This document shows positions 33,189 through 41,775 of a stretch of DNA of 64,000 nucleotides, in pieces. The DNA lies in assembly GCF_030651915.1 (NCBI RefSeq), contig NZ_JAUSBV010000005.1:310001-374000 (forward strand). Direction: 5' to 3'. Source of the DNA: Parvibaculum sp. GTDB lineage: Bacteria > Pseudomonadota > Alphaproteobacteria > Parvibaculales > Parvibaculaceae. A model generated the notes under the pieces. That model did not search any database. It was not told where the DNA came from and saw only the letters and a program-made list of their open reading frames with translations. Position numbers and translations under genes: made by a program. The number at the start of each line of letters is the position of its first letter. Position 1 is the first letter of the stretch.

Positions 33189-34334
33189 ATGAACGAAGAG
33201 GAACTCGAAAAGGCACGGCGCCGGCTCGCCGCGCCGGCCGGCGCGGCCGGGCAGCCGACGACGCTCGATCAGCTGGCCTCGCTCGACAGCATGGAAGGGA
33301 TCGCGCAGGCCGAGAAATCGCCGGTGCCGGCGCTGCTGCGCCGGCTGCCCGGGGGCGCGCTGCTGCATGCGGTCTATCCCGGGCTGCTGGTGGCGCTGAC
33401 CATCGGCATCGCCTCGGCCTGGCTGTCGACGCGCTATGGCGCGCCGGTGATGCTGTTCGCGCTGCTGCTGGGCATGGCGTTCCACTTCCTGCATGAGGAA
33501 GGGCGCTGCGTGGCCGGGATCGAATTCGCCGCACGCAATGTGCTGCGGCTCGGCGTGGCGCTGCTGGGGGTCCGGATCACGATCGAGCAGATTGCCGGGC
33601 TCGGGCCGGGGCCGGTGCTGATGGTGGTGGCCGGCGTCGCAAGCACGATCCTGGCCGGCTGGGGCCTGGCGCGGCTCATGGGGCTGCGGCCGACGCTCGG
33701 CATCGTGTCGGGCGGATCGGTCGCGATCTGCGGCGCCTCGGCGGCGCTGGCGATTTCCTCGGTGCTGCCGCGCAACCCGGCGCTGGAGCGCGACACCATC
33801 CTGACCGTGGTGGCGGTGACGACGCTGTCGACCGTGGCGATGGTGCTCTATCCGCCGGTTGCCGCGATGCTGGGGTTCAGCGACACGCAAGCCGGCATCT
33901 TTCTCGGCGGCACGATCCACGACGTGGCGCAGGTGGTGGGCGCCGGCTACATGATTTCGGCCGAGGCCGGCGAGGTGTCGACCTATGTCAAGCTGCTGCG
34001 GGTGGCGATGCTGCTGCCGGTCGTCTTCATCATCGCGCTGATCGTGGCGCGCGGCGCCGGCGGGACGGCGGGCGCGCGGCTGCCGCTGCCGCTGTTCCTG
34101 TTCGGCTTCGCCTTTCTGGTCGGCCTCAACAGCACGGGCCTGCTGCCTGCCGCGCTGGCCAGCGGCGGGGCCGATCTGTCGCGCTGGTGCCTCGTCACCG
34201 CGATCGCGGCGCTCGGCATGAAGACCTCGTTCCGGGAACTGGCCGCTGTCGGCTGGCGGCCGGTGGCGCTGATCGTGGCGGAAACGGGCTGGCTGTTCGT
34301 GCTGGTGCTGGCGGCGCTGTTCCTGGTGCTGTGA
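33189..34334 (+). CDS. YeiH/YadS-type putative sulfate exporter (UPF0324)
   Basis: A 381-residue inner-membrane protein with about ten membrane helices after a cytosolic N-terminal stretch of about 60 residues. Family segments are visible: GMAFHFLHEEGRCVAGIEFAAR with NVLRLGVALLG, the conserved GGSVAICGASAALAI and GGTIHDVAQVVGAGY. Members of this putative sulfate exporter family are also found near taurine and cysteate degradation genes; no such gene is visible here, so the substrate is open. The N-terminal extension is longer than in most members. It ends just before a long inverted repeat array. Confidence 0.87.
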   Translation: MNEEELEKARRRLAAPAGAAGQPTTLDQLASLDSMEGIAQAEKSPVPALLRRLPGGALLHAVYPGLLVALTIGIASAWLSTRYGAPVMLFALLLGMAFHFLHEEGRCVAGIEFAARNVLRLGVALLGVRITIEQIAGLGPGPVLMVVAGVASTILAGWGLARLMGLRPTLGIVSGGSVAICGASAALAISSVLPRNPALERDTILTVVAVTTLSTVAMVLYPPVAAMLGFSDTQAGIFLGGTIHDVAQVVGAGYMISAEAGEVSTYVKLLRVAMLLPVVFIIALIVARGAGGTAGARLPLPLFLFGFAFLVGLNSTGLLPAALASGGADLSRWCLVTAIAALGMKTSFRELAAVGWRPVALIVAETGWLFVLVLAALFLVL

Positions 34335-34363
34335 GGCGGCGGCTTGAAGGAAGAGAAGGTTTT

Positions 34364-34640
34364 GCACGCGGAGACGCGGAGACGCGGAGAAGAGAAGGAA
34401 GAAGGGGTTCACGCAGAGGCGCAGAGACGCAGAGAAGAGAAGGATTTGCACGCGAAGGCGCGAAGACGCGAAGGAAGAGAAAGGATTGCGCCTTCGGCGC
34501 GAAGAGTCTTCCAGCGCGAAGCGCTAACAAACCTTTTCTTCTCTGCGTCTCTGCGCCTCTGCGTGCACATTCTTCTTCGCGTCTTCGCGCCTTCGCGTGC
34601 AAATCCTTCTCTTCTCCGCGCCTCCGCGTCTCCGCGTGCA
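34364..34640. repeat. Large inverted array of three repeat flavours
   Basis: Left half, plus strand, in order: GCACGCGGAGACGCGGAGA type, CACGCAGAGGCGCAGAGA type, GCACGCGAAGGCGCGAAGA type. Right half holds the same three flavours on the minus strand in the order GCAGAG, GCGAAG, GCGGAG. The centre (about 34490-34530) carries GCGCCTTCGGCGCGAAG and AGCGCGAAGCGCT stems. With the terminator at 34694 it fills most of the 492-base spacer 34335-34826; no gene is visible there. Confidence 0.85.
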
Positions 34641-34693
34641 TAAAACAGCGGTTGCGGCGGATTTCCGGACCCGCGGGTGACAGCGGCGGAAAG

Positions 34694-34725
34694 AAAAAGC
34701 CCGGGTCTTTCGACCCGGGCTTTTT
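34694..34725. terminator. Bidirectional rho-independent terminator
   Basis: A perfect 14-base-pair stem, AAAAAGCCCGGGTC against GACCCGGGCTTTTT, with a TTTC loop. It has a T run on either strand, so it can end both the YeiH-type gene (plus) and the acyl-CoA dehydrogenase operon (minus). Confidence 0.85.
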
Positions 34726-34826
34726 GTCGATGGGTGGCGCGCCCCCTCACCCTTCCACGGCCGCCTTGCGGCCGTTCCCTCCCTCTCCCCGACGGGGAGA
34801 GGGAAAGGAGGCGATTGCGCAGAAGA

Positions 34827-36056
34827 TTATTTTCCCTTGGGGGCCTGGTTGAAGGGGAGGTCCTTGTCGACGCGGATGTCCTGGGGCAGGCCCAGCACGC
34901 GTTCGGCGACGATGTTGCGCAGGATTTCATCCGTGCCGCCGGCGATGCGGTAGCCGGCCGCGCCGATCCATTGTTCGGTATAGGCGCCCTCTTCCGGCGA
35001 GATCTTGCGGTCGCGGATGACGCCGCCCATGTCCTGCAGGTCCATGCCGAAGGAGCCGAGATCCTGCATCTTCTTGGCGGCCACGATCTTCGAGATCGAG
35101 GATTCCGGTCCGGGGGTTTCGCCCTTCGACAGAGCCGTCAGTGTACGGAACCTTGTGAACTTCAGCCCTTGCGCCTGGACATACCAGTCGGCGATGCGCT
35201 CGCGGACGCCGCCGTGACGGATCGCCGGTTCGCCGGCGATGTCGGTGTCGCGGGCAAGCCGGATCAGCTCGTCGGTGTCGGCATTGCCCTGGCTGCCGCC
35301 CACGGCGAGGCGTTCGTTCATCAGCGTGGTCAGCGCCACCTTCCAGCCGTCACCGACACCGCCCAGACGCTGGCTGTCCTTGACGCGCAGATTGGTGAAG
35401 AAGACCTCGTTGAATTCGGCGCCGCCCGACATCTGCTTGATGGGCCTGACTTCGACGGCCGGGTCCTTCATGTCGATCCAGAACATGGTCAGGCCCTTGT
35501 GCTTCGGGACGTTCGGATCGGTGCGGGTCAAGAGGATGCCGTAGTCGCAGAAATGGGCGCCCGAGGTCCAGACCTTCTGGCCATTGATGACCCAGTCGTC
35601 GCCGTCTTTCTCAGCCTTGGTGCGCAGGCCGGCAACGTCGGAGCCGCCGGCGGGTTCGGAGAAGAGCTGGCACCAGATTTCGTCGCCGCGCACGGCCGGC
35701 TTGACGAAGCGCTGCTTGGCTTCATCGGGGCCCCAGCTCATGACGGTCGGGATGCACATGCCGAGACCGATGGCGAAGATGCCGCCGGGCACCGCATATT
35801 TCGATTCCTCCTGGCCGTAGATCACATTGTTGATGGTGGTGCCGCCGCCGCCGCCCCATTCCTTCGGCCAGGTGATGCAGGCGTAGCCGGCATCGGCCTT
35901 TTTCGCCTGCCAGGCTTTCGACTGGGCGATCATTTCCTTCAGGTCTTTCGGCGGCGCGATGTCCCTGGCGTTTTCCTTGCGGGTGGCGTTTTTATCCAGC
36001 CAGGCGCGCACTTGCGCGCGGTAGGCGGCTTCTTCGGTTGTGTCGTTGAAATCCAT
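34827..36056 (-). CDS. Acyl-CoA dehydrogenase, subunit 1
   Basis: A 409-residue flavoprotein of the acyl-CoA dehydrogenase family. The FAD/substrate segment CQLFSEPAGGSDVAGLRT and the KVWTSGAHFCDYG strand are typical, as is the end AGGTDEILRNIVAERVLGLP. The start MDFNDT has GGGAGAA about seven bases upstream; earlier codons lack an RBS. It follows a second, different family member by 51 bases on the same strand. Adjacent unlike pairs of this type commonly form mixed alpha2beta2 enzymes that oxidise unusual acyl-CoAs such as sterol side chains or branched acids. The substrate is not evident. Confidence 0.92.
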   Translation of the reverse strand: MDFNDTTEEAAYRAQVRAWLDKNATRKENARDIAPPKDLKEMIAQSKAWQAKKADAGYACITWPKEWGGGGGTTINNVIYGQEESKYAVPGGIFAIGLGMCIPTVMSWGPDEAKQRFVKPAVRGDEIWCQLFSEPAGGSDVAGLRTKAEKDGDDWVINGQKVWTSGAHFCDYGILLTRTDPNVPKHKGLTMFWIDMKDPAVEVRPIKQMSGGAEFNEVFFTNLRVKDSQRLGGVGDGWKVALTTLMNERLAVGGSQGNADTDELIRLARDTDIAGEPAIRHGGVRERIADWYVQAQGLKFTRFRTLTALSKGETPGPESSISKIVAAKKMQDLGSFGMDLQDMGGVIRDRKISPEEGAYTEQWIGAAGYRIAGGTDEILRNIVAERVLGLPQDIRVDKDLPFNQAPKGK

Positions 36057-36107
36057 CTTGGTTCTCCCGAATTGCTGTTTGCGTTTCACGTTCCGGCGGA
36101 CGCGGGC

Positions 36108-37250
36108 TCAGGCCGCGTTCTTCGCCTCAAGGCGCGAAACGAGTTTTTCCTTCCACTGGATGGCGGCGCCGACGGCGAGTGCCAGCAGCTTGGCGCGGCG
36201 GTAGTGGAACTGGCAGTCGGATTCCCATGTGTAGCCGATGCCGCCATGGGTCTGGACGTTTTCCTGGGCGGCGAAGACATAGGCGTCGGTGCCGGCGATG
36301 CGCGAGGCGGCGGCGGCTTCGGTCAGCTCCGCGCCCTCGTCGTTCAGCATCATGGCGCCGAAATAGGCGTTGGATTTCGCCAGTTCCTTTTTGACATAGA
36401 TGTCGGCCAGCTTGTGCTTGATCGCCTGGTAGGAGCCGATCTGGCGGCCGAAGGCGTAGCGCTCCAGCGCATAGCCGCGCGCCATTTCGAGCGCGGCTTC
36501 GGTGCCGCCGACCTGTTCGAAGGCAAAGAGCACGGCGGCGCCGTCGAGCACGCGCGACAGTTGCGACCAGCCCTCGCCGGCCTTGTCGCCGAGAATCTCC
36601 GCCGGTGCATCCTTGAAGCTCAGCGTCACATGCTGGCGCGAGGGGTCGAGCGTGCGGACGGGCTCGGCCGAGACGCCGGCCGCTTTCAGATCGACGATGG
36701 CGAGCGAGACGGCCTGTTCGCCCTCCTTTGATTTATTTGGGCCGCCGGTATTGACCGCGACGATGGCGACCGAGGCAGCGCCGCCATCGGCGACCGGCTG
36801 CTTGACGCCATTGAGCTTGCCGCCGGCGAGCTTGACCGCGATGTTGCGCGGATGGGCGGCATGGGTGCCTTCGGAGACGGCCAGCGTGCCGATGATCTCT
36901 CCGCTCGCCAGTTTCGGCAGCCAGGTTTCCTTCTGCTTCTTGGTGCCGAAAAGCTTGATCGCTTCGGCGGCGAGATAGATCGACGAAGAGAAGGGCACCG
37001 GTGCGGCGGCGCGGCCGAGTTCCTCGGCGATGACGCAGAGCTCAAGGGCGCCGAGGCCGAGGCCACCGAATTCTTCCGGGATCGCGGTGCCGGTCAGGCC
37101 CATCTCCACGAGGCCCTTCCAGACTTCGGCCGCATAGGGCTCTTCCTTTTCGAGGACGCGGCGCGTCACCGTCATCGGGCATTTGTCGGCGAGGAACTTG
37201 CGGACCTGCTCCTTCAGCAATTTCTGGTCGTCGGAAAAATCGAAATTCAT
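36108..37250 (-). CDS. Acyl-CoA dehydrogenase, subunit 2
   Basis: A 380-residue acyl-CoA dehydrogenase-like protein, co-directional with and upstream of the other subunit. The N-terminal helical domain (MNFDFSDDQKLLKEQVRKFL), the GTAIPEEFGGLGLG segment and the C-terminal NVQTHGGIGYTWESDCQFHYRR are family features. The central beta-domain is shorter and lacks the usual SEPxxGSD segment seen in subunit 1 (it reads LAVSEGTHAAHPR). That asymmetry suits a partner subunit. The start has GGGAGA six bases before the ATG. A gene further upstream in the frame would be an artefact of GC-rich sequence. Confidence 0.9.
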   Translation of the reverse strand: MNFDFSDDQKLLKEQVRKFLADKCPMTVTRRVLEKEEPYAAEVWKGLVEMGLTGTAIPEEFGGLGLGALELCVIAEELGRAAAPVPFSSSIYLAAEAIKLFGTKKQKETWLPKLASGEIIGTLAVSEGTHAAHPRNIAVKLAGGKLNGVKQPVADGGAASVAIVAVNTGGPNKSKEGEQAVSLAIVDLKAAGVSAEPVRTLDPSRQHVTLSFKDAPAEILGDKAGEGWSQLSRVLDGAAVLFAFEQVGGTEAALEMARGYALERYAFGRQIGSYQAIKHKLADIYVKKELAKSNAYFGAMMLNDEGAELTEAAAASRIAGTDAYVFAAQENVQTHGGIGYTWESDCQFHYRRAKLLALAVGAAIQWKEKLVSRLEAKNAA

Positions 37251-37435
37251 GACGTCTCCCTTTTCGTCCTGGCCGCGTCTCGGCGGGCCGGCCGGTCTCT
37301 CATGACCGAAATCGGTTGAAATCCGCCGCCGGCAAGGGCGGCGGGCGTTCAATTGGGGCGCATTGTTCCTGCAATCGGGGCGGCTGAAAAGGGCCATGCA
37401 TTTGACGCCGCGTCCGCTTGGGGCGGGCGGGCGCT

Positions 37436-38713
37436 TCAGTGGCGGCGGCGGGCGCGGCGGGCGCGAATGAGGCCGAAAGCGGCCAGAAAAAGGATGACGG
37501 CCCAGCCCGCCAGCAACGCGCGCAGCATGGCCGGTATCCGGCCGTCGATCTCGCGCACATCGACCTCGCCGGCATGCCAGTAGACCCATTCGCCGCCCAG
37601 CTGGGCTGGCAGGCCCGGATTGCCGGTCGCCAGCACGATGATGCCGTCGCCGGTTGCCGGGTCGAGGCGGGCGGTGGTTTCGATGGCGGGGAAGTTCATG
37701 CCCTCATGGCCGATGATGTAGCCGCCGGGCCTCCCGGTACCCGGCGCCTCGGCATAGAGAATGACGCCGAGGCCCCAGATCGGGACGCCATATTGCGTCG
37801 CATGGGGCGCCGACATGGCGGCGGCAAGAGCGGGCGGCAGCGCGGGATCGCGCGCGCCCTCCATCTGCGCTTCGAGGAAGCGGGCGAGATCGGCGGCACT
37901 TGCATGAAGTGCGGCGGCGGCGGGCGCGGCAAAGCTGTTGTAGGCGCAAGGCGCGCCGTCGGCGTCGAAACAGGGGGCCAGCCCCGCTTCCTCCGCCGCC
38001 GCCAGATCGAAGGTCGCCTGCGACATGCCGAGCGGAGCGAAGACCGCGCGCTTCATATAAGCGGCGAAGGGCTCGCCCGAAATTTCCTCGATCAGAAGCT
38101 GCAACAAGGCATAGCCGCCGCCCGAATAGCTCCAGCTGCTGCCTGGCGCTTGGCCGATACGGGTGCGGCCATCGGCGCCGGGCATCGGGTCGGCGGCTTG
38201 CGTCAACGATGCCTCGAGCGTCTGGACGGGCGTGCCCGGCGCGAAGCCCATGTAGCCGAGGCCGTCCGTCAGGCCGCCCATGTGCGAAAGGAGGCGCCGC
38301 GCGGTGACGCCGTCGGTGCCGAATTCGCTTTCAGGAAGCTGCCAGCGGGTCAGATAGCGCGACACCGGCGCATCGAGATCGAGCTTGCCATCGGCGGCGA
38401 GTTTCAGCACGCCGAGTGCGGTTGCCCATTTGCTCAGCGAGGCAAGCTGGAACAGCGTGTCGCGCGACACCCGCGCGCCGGCCGAAACATAATGTTCGCC
38501 GAAGACCTCGCCCTTTTCGATCAGCACGAAGGCGACGGCGCCCTGCTCCGCCGCGTCGATCGCCGCGACGGAGGTTTCGAAAAAGGCCCGCGCATCGCCC
38601 GATGGCGCGGCCGCCTGGCGCCCCCAGCCTTCCAGCGTCGCGACCAGCACCAGCAGCGCCCAAAGCGCCATCGCCAGCAGAGCGGCAAGAATCAAGAGGA
38701 AGAGGTTGCGCAT
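37436..38713 (-). CDS. Beta-lactamase-fold serine hydrolase with two membrane helices
   Basis: A 425-residue class C beta-lactamase/penicillin-binding-protein-like hydrolase (Pfam Beta-lactamase group). The nucleophile is in LASLSKW (SxxK), the second motif is YSGGG (Y-S in place of YxN) and the third is GHEGMN (HxG type). Membrane helices lie at both ends (LFLLILAALLAMALWALLVL and AGWAVILFLAAFGLI), so the catalytic domain is probably periplasmic and anchored. Such proteins are usually esterases or peptidases, not resistance enzymes. A GC-rich 185-base spacer separates it from the next gene. Confidence 0.85.
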   Translation of the reverse strand: MRNLFLLILAALLAMALWALLVLVATLEGWGRQAAAPSGDARAFFETSVAAIDAAEQGAVAFVLIEKGEVFGEHYVSAGARVSRDTLFQLASLSKWATALGVLKLAADGKLDLDAPVSRYLTRWQLPESEFGTDGVTARRLLSHMGGLTDGLGYMGFAPGTPVQTLEASLTQAADPMPGADGRTRIGQAPGSSWSYSGGGYALLQLLIEEISGEPFAAYMKRAVFAPLGMSQATFDLAAAEEAGLAPCFDADGAPCAYNSFAAPAAAALHASAADLARFLEAQMEGARDPALPPALAAAMSAPHATQYGVPIWGLGVILYAEAPGTGRPGGYIIGHEGMNFPAIETTARLDPATGDGIIVLATGNPGLPAQLGGEWVYWHAGEVDVREIDGRIPAMLRALLAGWAVILFLAAFGLIRARRARRRH

Positions 38714-38790
38714 GGATTATGGTCATCGACCTGCGGAGGGCAGTCAAGTCTCAGCGTGTGGCGGGGCGGCGGCGAATCCGGAGCCGACTC

Positions 38791-39897
38791 TCATGCAAGC
38801 GGTTGACTCGCCGGGACCGCCCGCACTCCGACATATCTCCGCTCTTCCCCGGTACCTTCTCCAAAGATGCGGAGCCAGCGGTCATCGGCGGCGTCGACCC
38901 ATCTGACGATGACCGGGTCAAAGTGCCCGGTTGAAAACCAACCCTCTTTCAACGGCTCCCGCTTCCCGGTCTGCAAATCGTAGTAGTGCAGTTCATAGTC
39001 CAAGAAGCATTCGTAGATCGCCTTGTCGATTTCGATGGCCTTCTGCCACCTGGCTGCATCCTCCGTCGGGAACGAAGTGCTGACATTGAGGCTGGTCGTC
39101 AGGCAATCTTCGTCTTGACCCACCACGCGAAGCGCCCTCCCGAGATGCTTCTCCGCCATTTCAAAATCCTTGCCATACGGGCGCATGTGCGGAAAGCCAT
39201 CCGCGGTCACGGTATAGACAAGCACGTCCGGACAGATATCCTCCAGCCAGCATTCATTGGAGAGCGTCGCGAGTTCGCTTTTTGGCGGGCGTTCGCCGAC
39301 AACAACGAAAGAGCGGAAATATGTGATGTCGTCCGGCGTATCGAGAAGGACACCACCCGCCATCCGGTGCCGGTCGTCGATCACGGGCTGGACGATGCTG
39401 GAGAGAGGTGCCAAGCGGCAGATTTCCGCCACGACACGACAGACCGTTTCCCGGGTGCATCTGTTGCCACCGCCGTAAAATGTGGTCGCTCCGTTCAGAT
39501 CACAAAAATGCTCACGTCGCATTTCCGCGCGATCGGGAAGCGGCGGACACTCTCCGTTGATGGTGATACCCGCGCGCCGGCAAAGCTGGCCCAGCGACAA
39601 GCCGCCATGGAAATCTGGTCCGACATTTTCGAGGAACACGCGGAAGTCTTCGTCATAGGCCTCTTTTCCCGGCGCGTCGGCAACGAATACCTGTAACCAG
39701 CCGCCGCGATAGCGGCAATAAACCTTCCGGCCGTCATGGGTTTCGCCTTCAAATTCCGCGGGCGCCCAACCGCCCCCGCCAAGCGAGGCAAGATCGAGGT
39801 TCAACGGCTCAAGAGGAGGAGGCGTAAGAAACCGGTTGTTCGGGAAACGCGGCAAATCTCTTCTCCCCAAAATGCGCGCCGAAAGCACCCGCAGCAT
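38791..39897 (-). CDS. Hypothetical protein, 368 residues
   Basis: No family recognised. The start has AGGAAG about six bases upstream, so the frame is real. The protein is soluble, rich in acidic and aromatic residues, and shows no signal or membrane segment. It may have two parts: residues about 45-120 (KVYCRYRGGWLQVFVADAPGK, then an Asp/Glu-rich helix) and a longer part from about 165 with many Cys, His and Trp (CRVVAEICRL, ECWLEDICPDVLVY, HFDPVIVRWVDAADDRWLRI). Composition is less GC-rich than the flanks, which may mark an acquired gene. Neighbours are a serine hydrolase and a MarR regulator with no evident functional tie. Confidence 0.7.
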   Translation of the reverse strand: MLRVLSARILGRRDLPRFPNNRFLTPPPLEPLNLDLASLGGGGWAPAEFEGETHDGRKVYCRYRGGWLQVFVADAPGKEAYDEDFRVFLENVGPDFHGGLSLGQLCRRAGITINGECPPLPDRAEMRREHFCDLNGATTFYGGGNRCTRETVCRVVAEICRLAPLSSIVQPVIDDRHRMAGGVLLDTPDDITYFRSFVVVGERPPKSELATLSNECWLEDICPDVLVYTVTADGFPHMRPYGKDFEMAEKHLGRALRVVGQDEDCLTTSLNVSTSFPTEDAARWQKAIEIDKAIYECFLDYELHYYDLQTGKREPLKEGWFSTGHFDPVIVRWVDAADDRWLRIFGEGTGEERRYVGVRAVPASQPLA

Positions 39898-40004
39898 AGC
39901 TTCCTACCCAACTGTCGCCACGAGAAGTGCCCCAGCGCCATGGGCCCCGGCTTGCGGTGGGGTGACACAGCAGATGCGTTCAAGCAATGCGCCCGCGGCG
40001 GCGC

Positions 40005-40490
40005 TCAGGCTTCAGGTTCCTCGGCTTCCTGCAGATTGGATTTGATGCGCTCGAGAAAGTCCATCAGCTGCGCATATTCGGCCGGGGTGAAGCCCTTGAC
40101 CGCGGTGTCGAACATGCCGAAGGCGGCCTGCCAGAGATCGCCGGTCAGTTCCTCGATGCGCGGCGTGACGTGGACGCGGCGGACGCGGCGGTCGGCCGGG
40201 TCGTTGCGGCGTTCGACCAGGCGCTGCGCCTCCAGCGCGTCGAGCAGACGGCCCAAGGGCGCCTTTTCCATTTCGACGGCTTCGGCCAGTTCGGTCTGGG
40301 TCAGGCCGTCGCGGCGGCGCAGTTCGGCCAGGATGCGCGATTTTGCCGGATTGATGCCGGTGCCCGAGGCCTGCAGGCGGCGCGCCCAGGCCTTGCGGAA
40401 GAGGCGATAGACATCGTGATGCAGCCAGCCGAAGGCCTCGTCCGGACGGACGCCCTGCTGGCTTGCCTGCGATCCGGTCCTGCCGGCCAT
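40005..40490 (-). CDS. MarR family regulator of the adjacent efflux pump
   Basis: A 161-residue winged-helix regulator. The recognition helix region LTQTELAEAVEMEKAPLGRLLDALEAQRLVERR and the wing DPADRRVRRVHVT are typical of MarR. It is transcribed away from the RND pump genes across an 88-base spacer that carries an inverted repeat, the usual layout for a repressor that controls both itself and the pump and is released by a phenolic or drug ligand. Confidence 0.92.
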   Translation of the reverse strand: MAGRTGSQASQQGVRPDEAFGWLHHDVYRLFRKAWARRLQASGTGINPAKSRILAELRRRDGLTQTELAEAVEMEKAPLGRLLDALEAQRLVERRNDPADRRVRRVHVTPRIEELTGDLWQAAFGMFDTAVKGFTPAEYAQLMDFLERIKSNLQEAEEPEA

Positions 40491-40524
40491 CGGCGCGGGT
40501 TCCCCTGCGATTTCGCTTTGCGGG

Positions 40525-40546
40525 TATCGTAACCAAAGATACGATA
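40525..40546. promoter_or_regulatory. MarR operator-like inverted repeat
   Basis: TATCGTA-N8-TACGATA is a perfect seven-base inverted repeat in the divergent spacer between the marR-like gene and the pump adaptor gene. It lies 32 bases before the adaptor start and 34 bases before the regulator start, the right place to block both. Confidence 0.7.
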
Positions 40547-40578
40547 ACCTTCTATACGTTTTTTGCGAGGGCCCCCCG

Positions 40579-41754
40579 ATGTTCGTCCGGTTCGAGTTTT
40601 CCCGTTATGCGCGGCCGCTGGCGGCCGGACTGATGGCGCTGGCGCTGACGGCCTGCGGCGAAAACGCGGATGAAGAGGCGGCCGATCCGGATGCCGGCGC
40701 CATCGCCGTTTTCGCCGGCACGGTGACGACGCGGGAACTGGCCGAGCCGATCACCGGCACCGGCACCATCGCCGCACACAAGACGACGACGCTGGGGCCG
40801 CGGGTCGACGGCATCATCGAGGAGATCATGGTGCGCGTCGGCGACCGGGTCAGCGAGGGCCAGCCGCTCTTCCGCACCCGCGATGTCGAGCTCAAGCTCA
40901 AGGTCACCGAACTCGAAAACCAGGTGCGGCTGGCCAAGGCCGATCTGCGCAATACCAGCCTCGCCTTTTCGCGCGCCAGCGAGCTGCATGCCAAGGGCTT
41001 CGTCGCCGATGGCCGGCTCGACGATGCGCGGGCCGCGCGCGACGCCTCGCAGGCACGGCTCGGCATTGCCGAGGCGCAGCTTGCCGGCGCCAACCAGATG
41101 CTGACCGATTGCGTGGTGACCGCGCCCTTTGGCGGCGTCATCACGCGGCGCGATGTCGACGAAGGCAAGTTCATGGCGACGCGGATGGGCGGCATGGGCG
41201 GCATGGGCGATGCCGGCGGCGGCGGCGTGCTGCAGATCATGAAGATCGACATTGTGGCGGCGATCGTGACCGTGCCCGAAATGCAGCTGTCGAAAATCGC
41301 CGTCGGCACCAAGGGCCGCGTCTTTATCGACGGCATCGACCGCAGCTTCGACAGCTATGTGGCGATCCTCAACGACTATGTCGATCCGGTGACGCGCTCG
41401 GTCGAACTCCGGCTGCCGATCCTCAACGAGGACTATGCGGTCAAGCCGGGGCTCTTTGCCCGGGCCGAACTCTATCCCGAACCGCGCCGCGTTCTGTCGC
41501 TCGACCGGCGGATGCTGCAGGGCGGCGAGACTGACCGGCATGTCTTTCTCGCCGAAAATGGCGTGGCGCGGCGCGTCAGCGTGACGGTGCGCCAGATCGA
41601 TGCGCAATCGGTGGAAGTGCTTTCCGGGCTCAAGGCCGGCGACACGGTGCTGGGCGGGCCCAATGCGCCGCTGCTGGCCGACGGCGTGCGGGTGCGGATC
41701 GAGGTGGAGCCCGGCCAGATCGCGGCCGGCGCCAGCGACAGCGTCGCCCAATAA
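40579..41754 (+). CDS. RND efflux periplasmic adaptor (membrane fusion protein)
   Basis: A 391-residue adaptor of an RND pump. An N-terminal lipoprotein-type signal (LMALALTAC) places a lipidated cysteine at about residue 27. A lipoyl/biotinyl half-motif (ITGTGTIAAHKTTTLGPRVDG), a coiled-coil hairpin (about 105-175) and the second lipoyl half (CVVTAPFGGVITRRDVDEGK) follow, then the beta-barrel and membrane-proximal domains. An unusual Met/Gly loop (MGGMGGMGDAGGGG) sits just after the lipoyl domain. It links the inner-membrane pump encoded 21 bases downstream to an outer-membrane channel, which is not encoded here. Confidence 0.93.
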   Translation: MFVRFEFSRYARPLAAGLMALALTACGENADEEAADPDAGAIAVFAGTVTTRELAEPITGTGTIAAHKTTTLGPRVDGIIEEIMVRVGDRVSEGQPLFRTRDVELKLKVTELENQVRLAKADLRNTSLAFSRASELHAKGFVADGRLDDARAARDASQARLGIAEAQLAGANQMLTDCVVTAPFGGVITRRDVDEGKFMATRMGGMGGMGDAGGGGVLQIMKIDIVAAIVTVPEMQLSKIAVGTKGRVFIDGIDRSFDSYVAILNDYVDPVTRSVELRLPILNEDYAVKPGLFARAELYPEPRRVLSLDRRMLQGGETDRHVFLAENGVARRVSVTVRQIDAQSVEVLSGLKAGDTVLGGPNAPLLADGVRVRIEVEPGQIAAGASDSVAQ

Positions 41755-41775
41755 CACCAGCGGGAGGGGAAGCGC

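Noticed and set aside
34364-34640. An insertion sequence with terminal inverted repeats
   Set aside because: The arms are nearly adjacent and enclose no transposase frame; the arms are themselves short repeats.
37251-37589. Longer N-terminus for acyl-CoA dehydrogenase subunit 2
   Set aside because: The upstream sequence is Arg/Pro-rich without family similarity, and a good ribosome site precedes the ATG at 37250.
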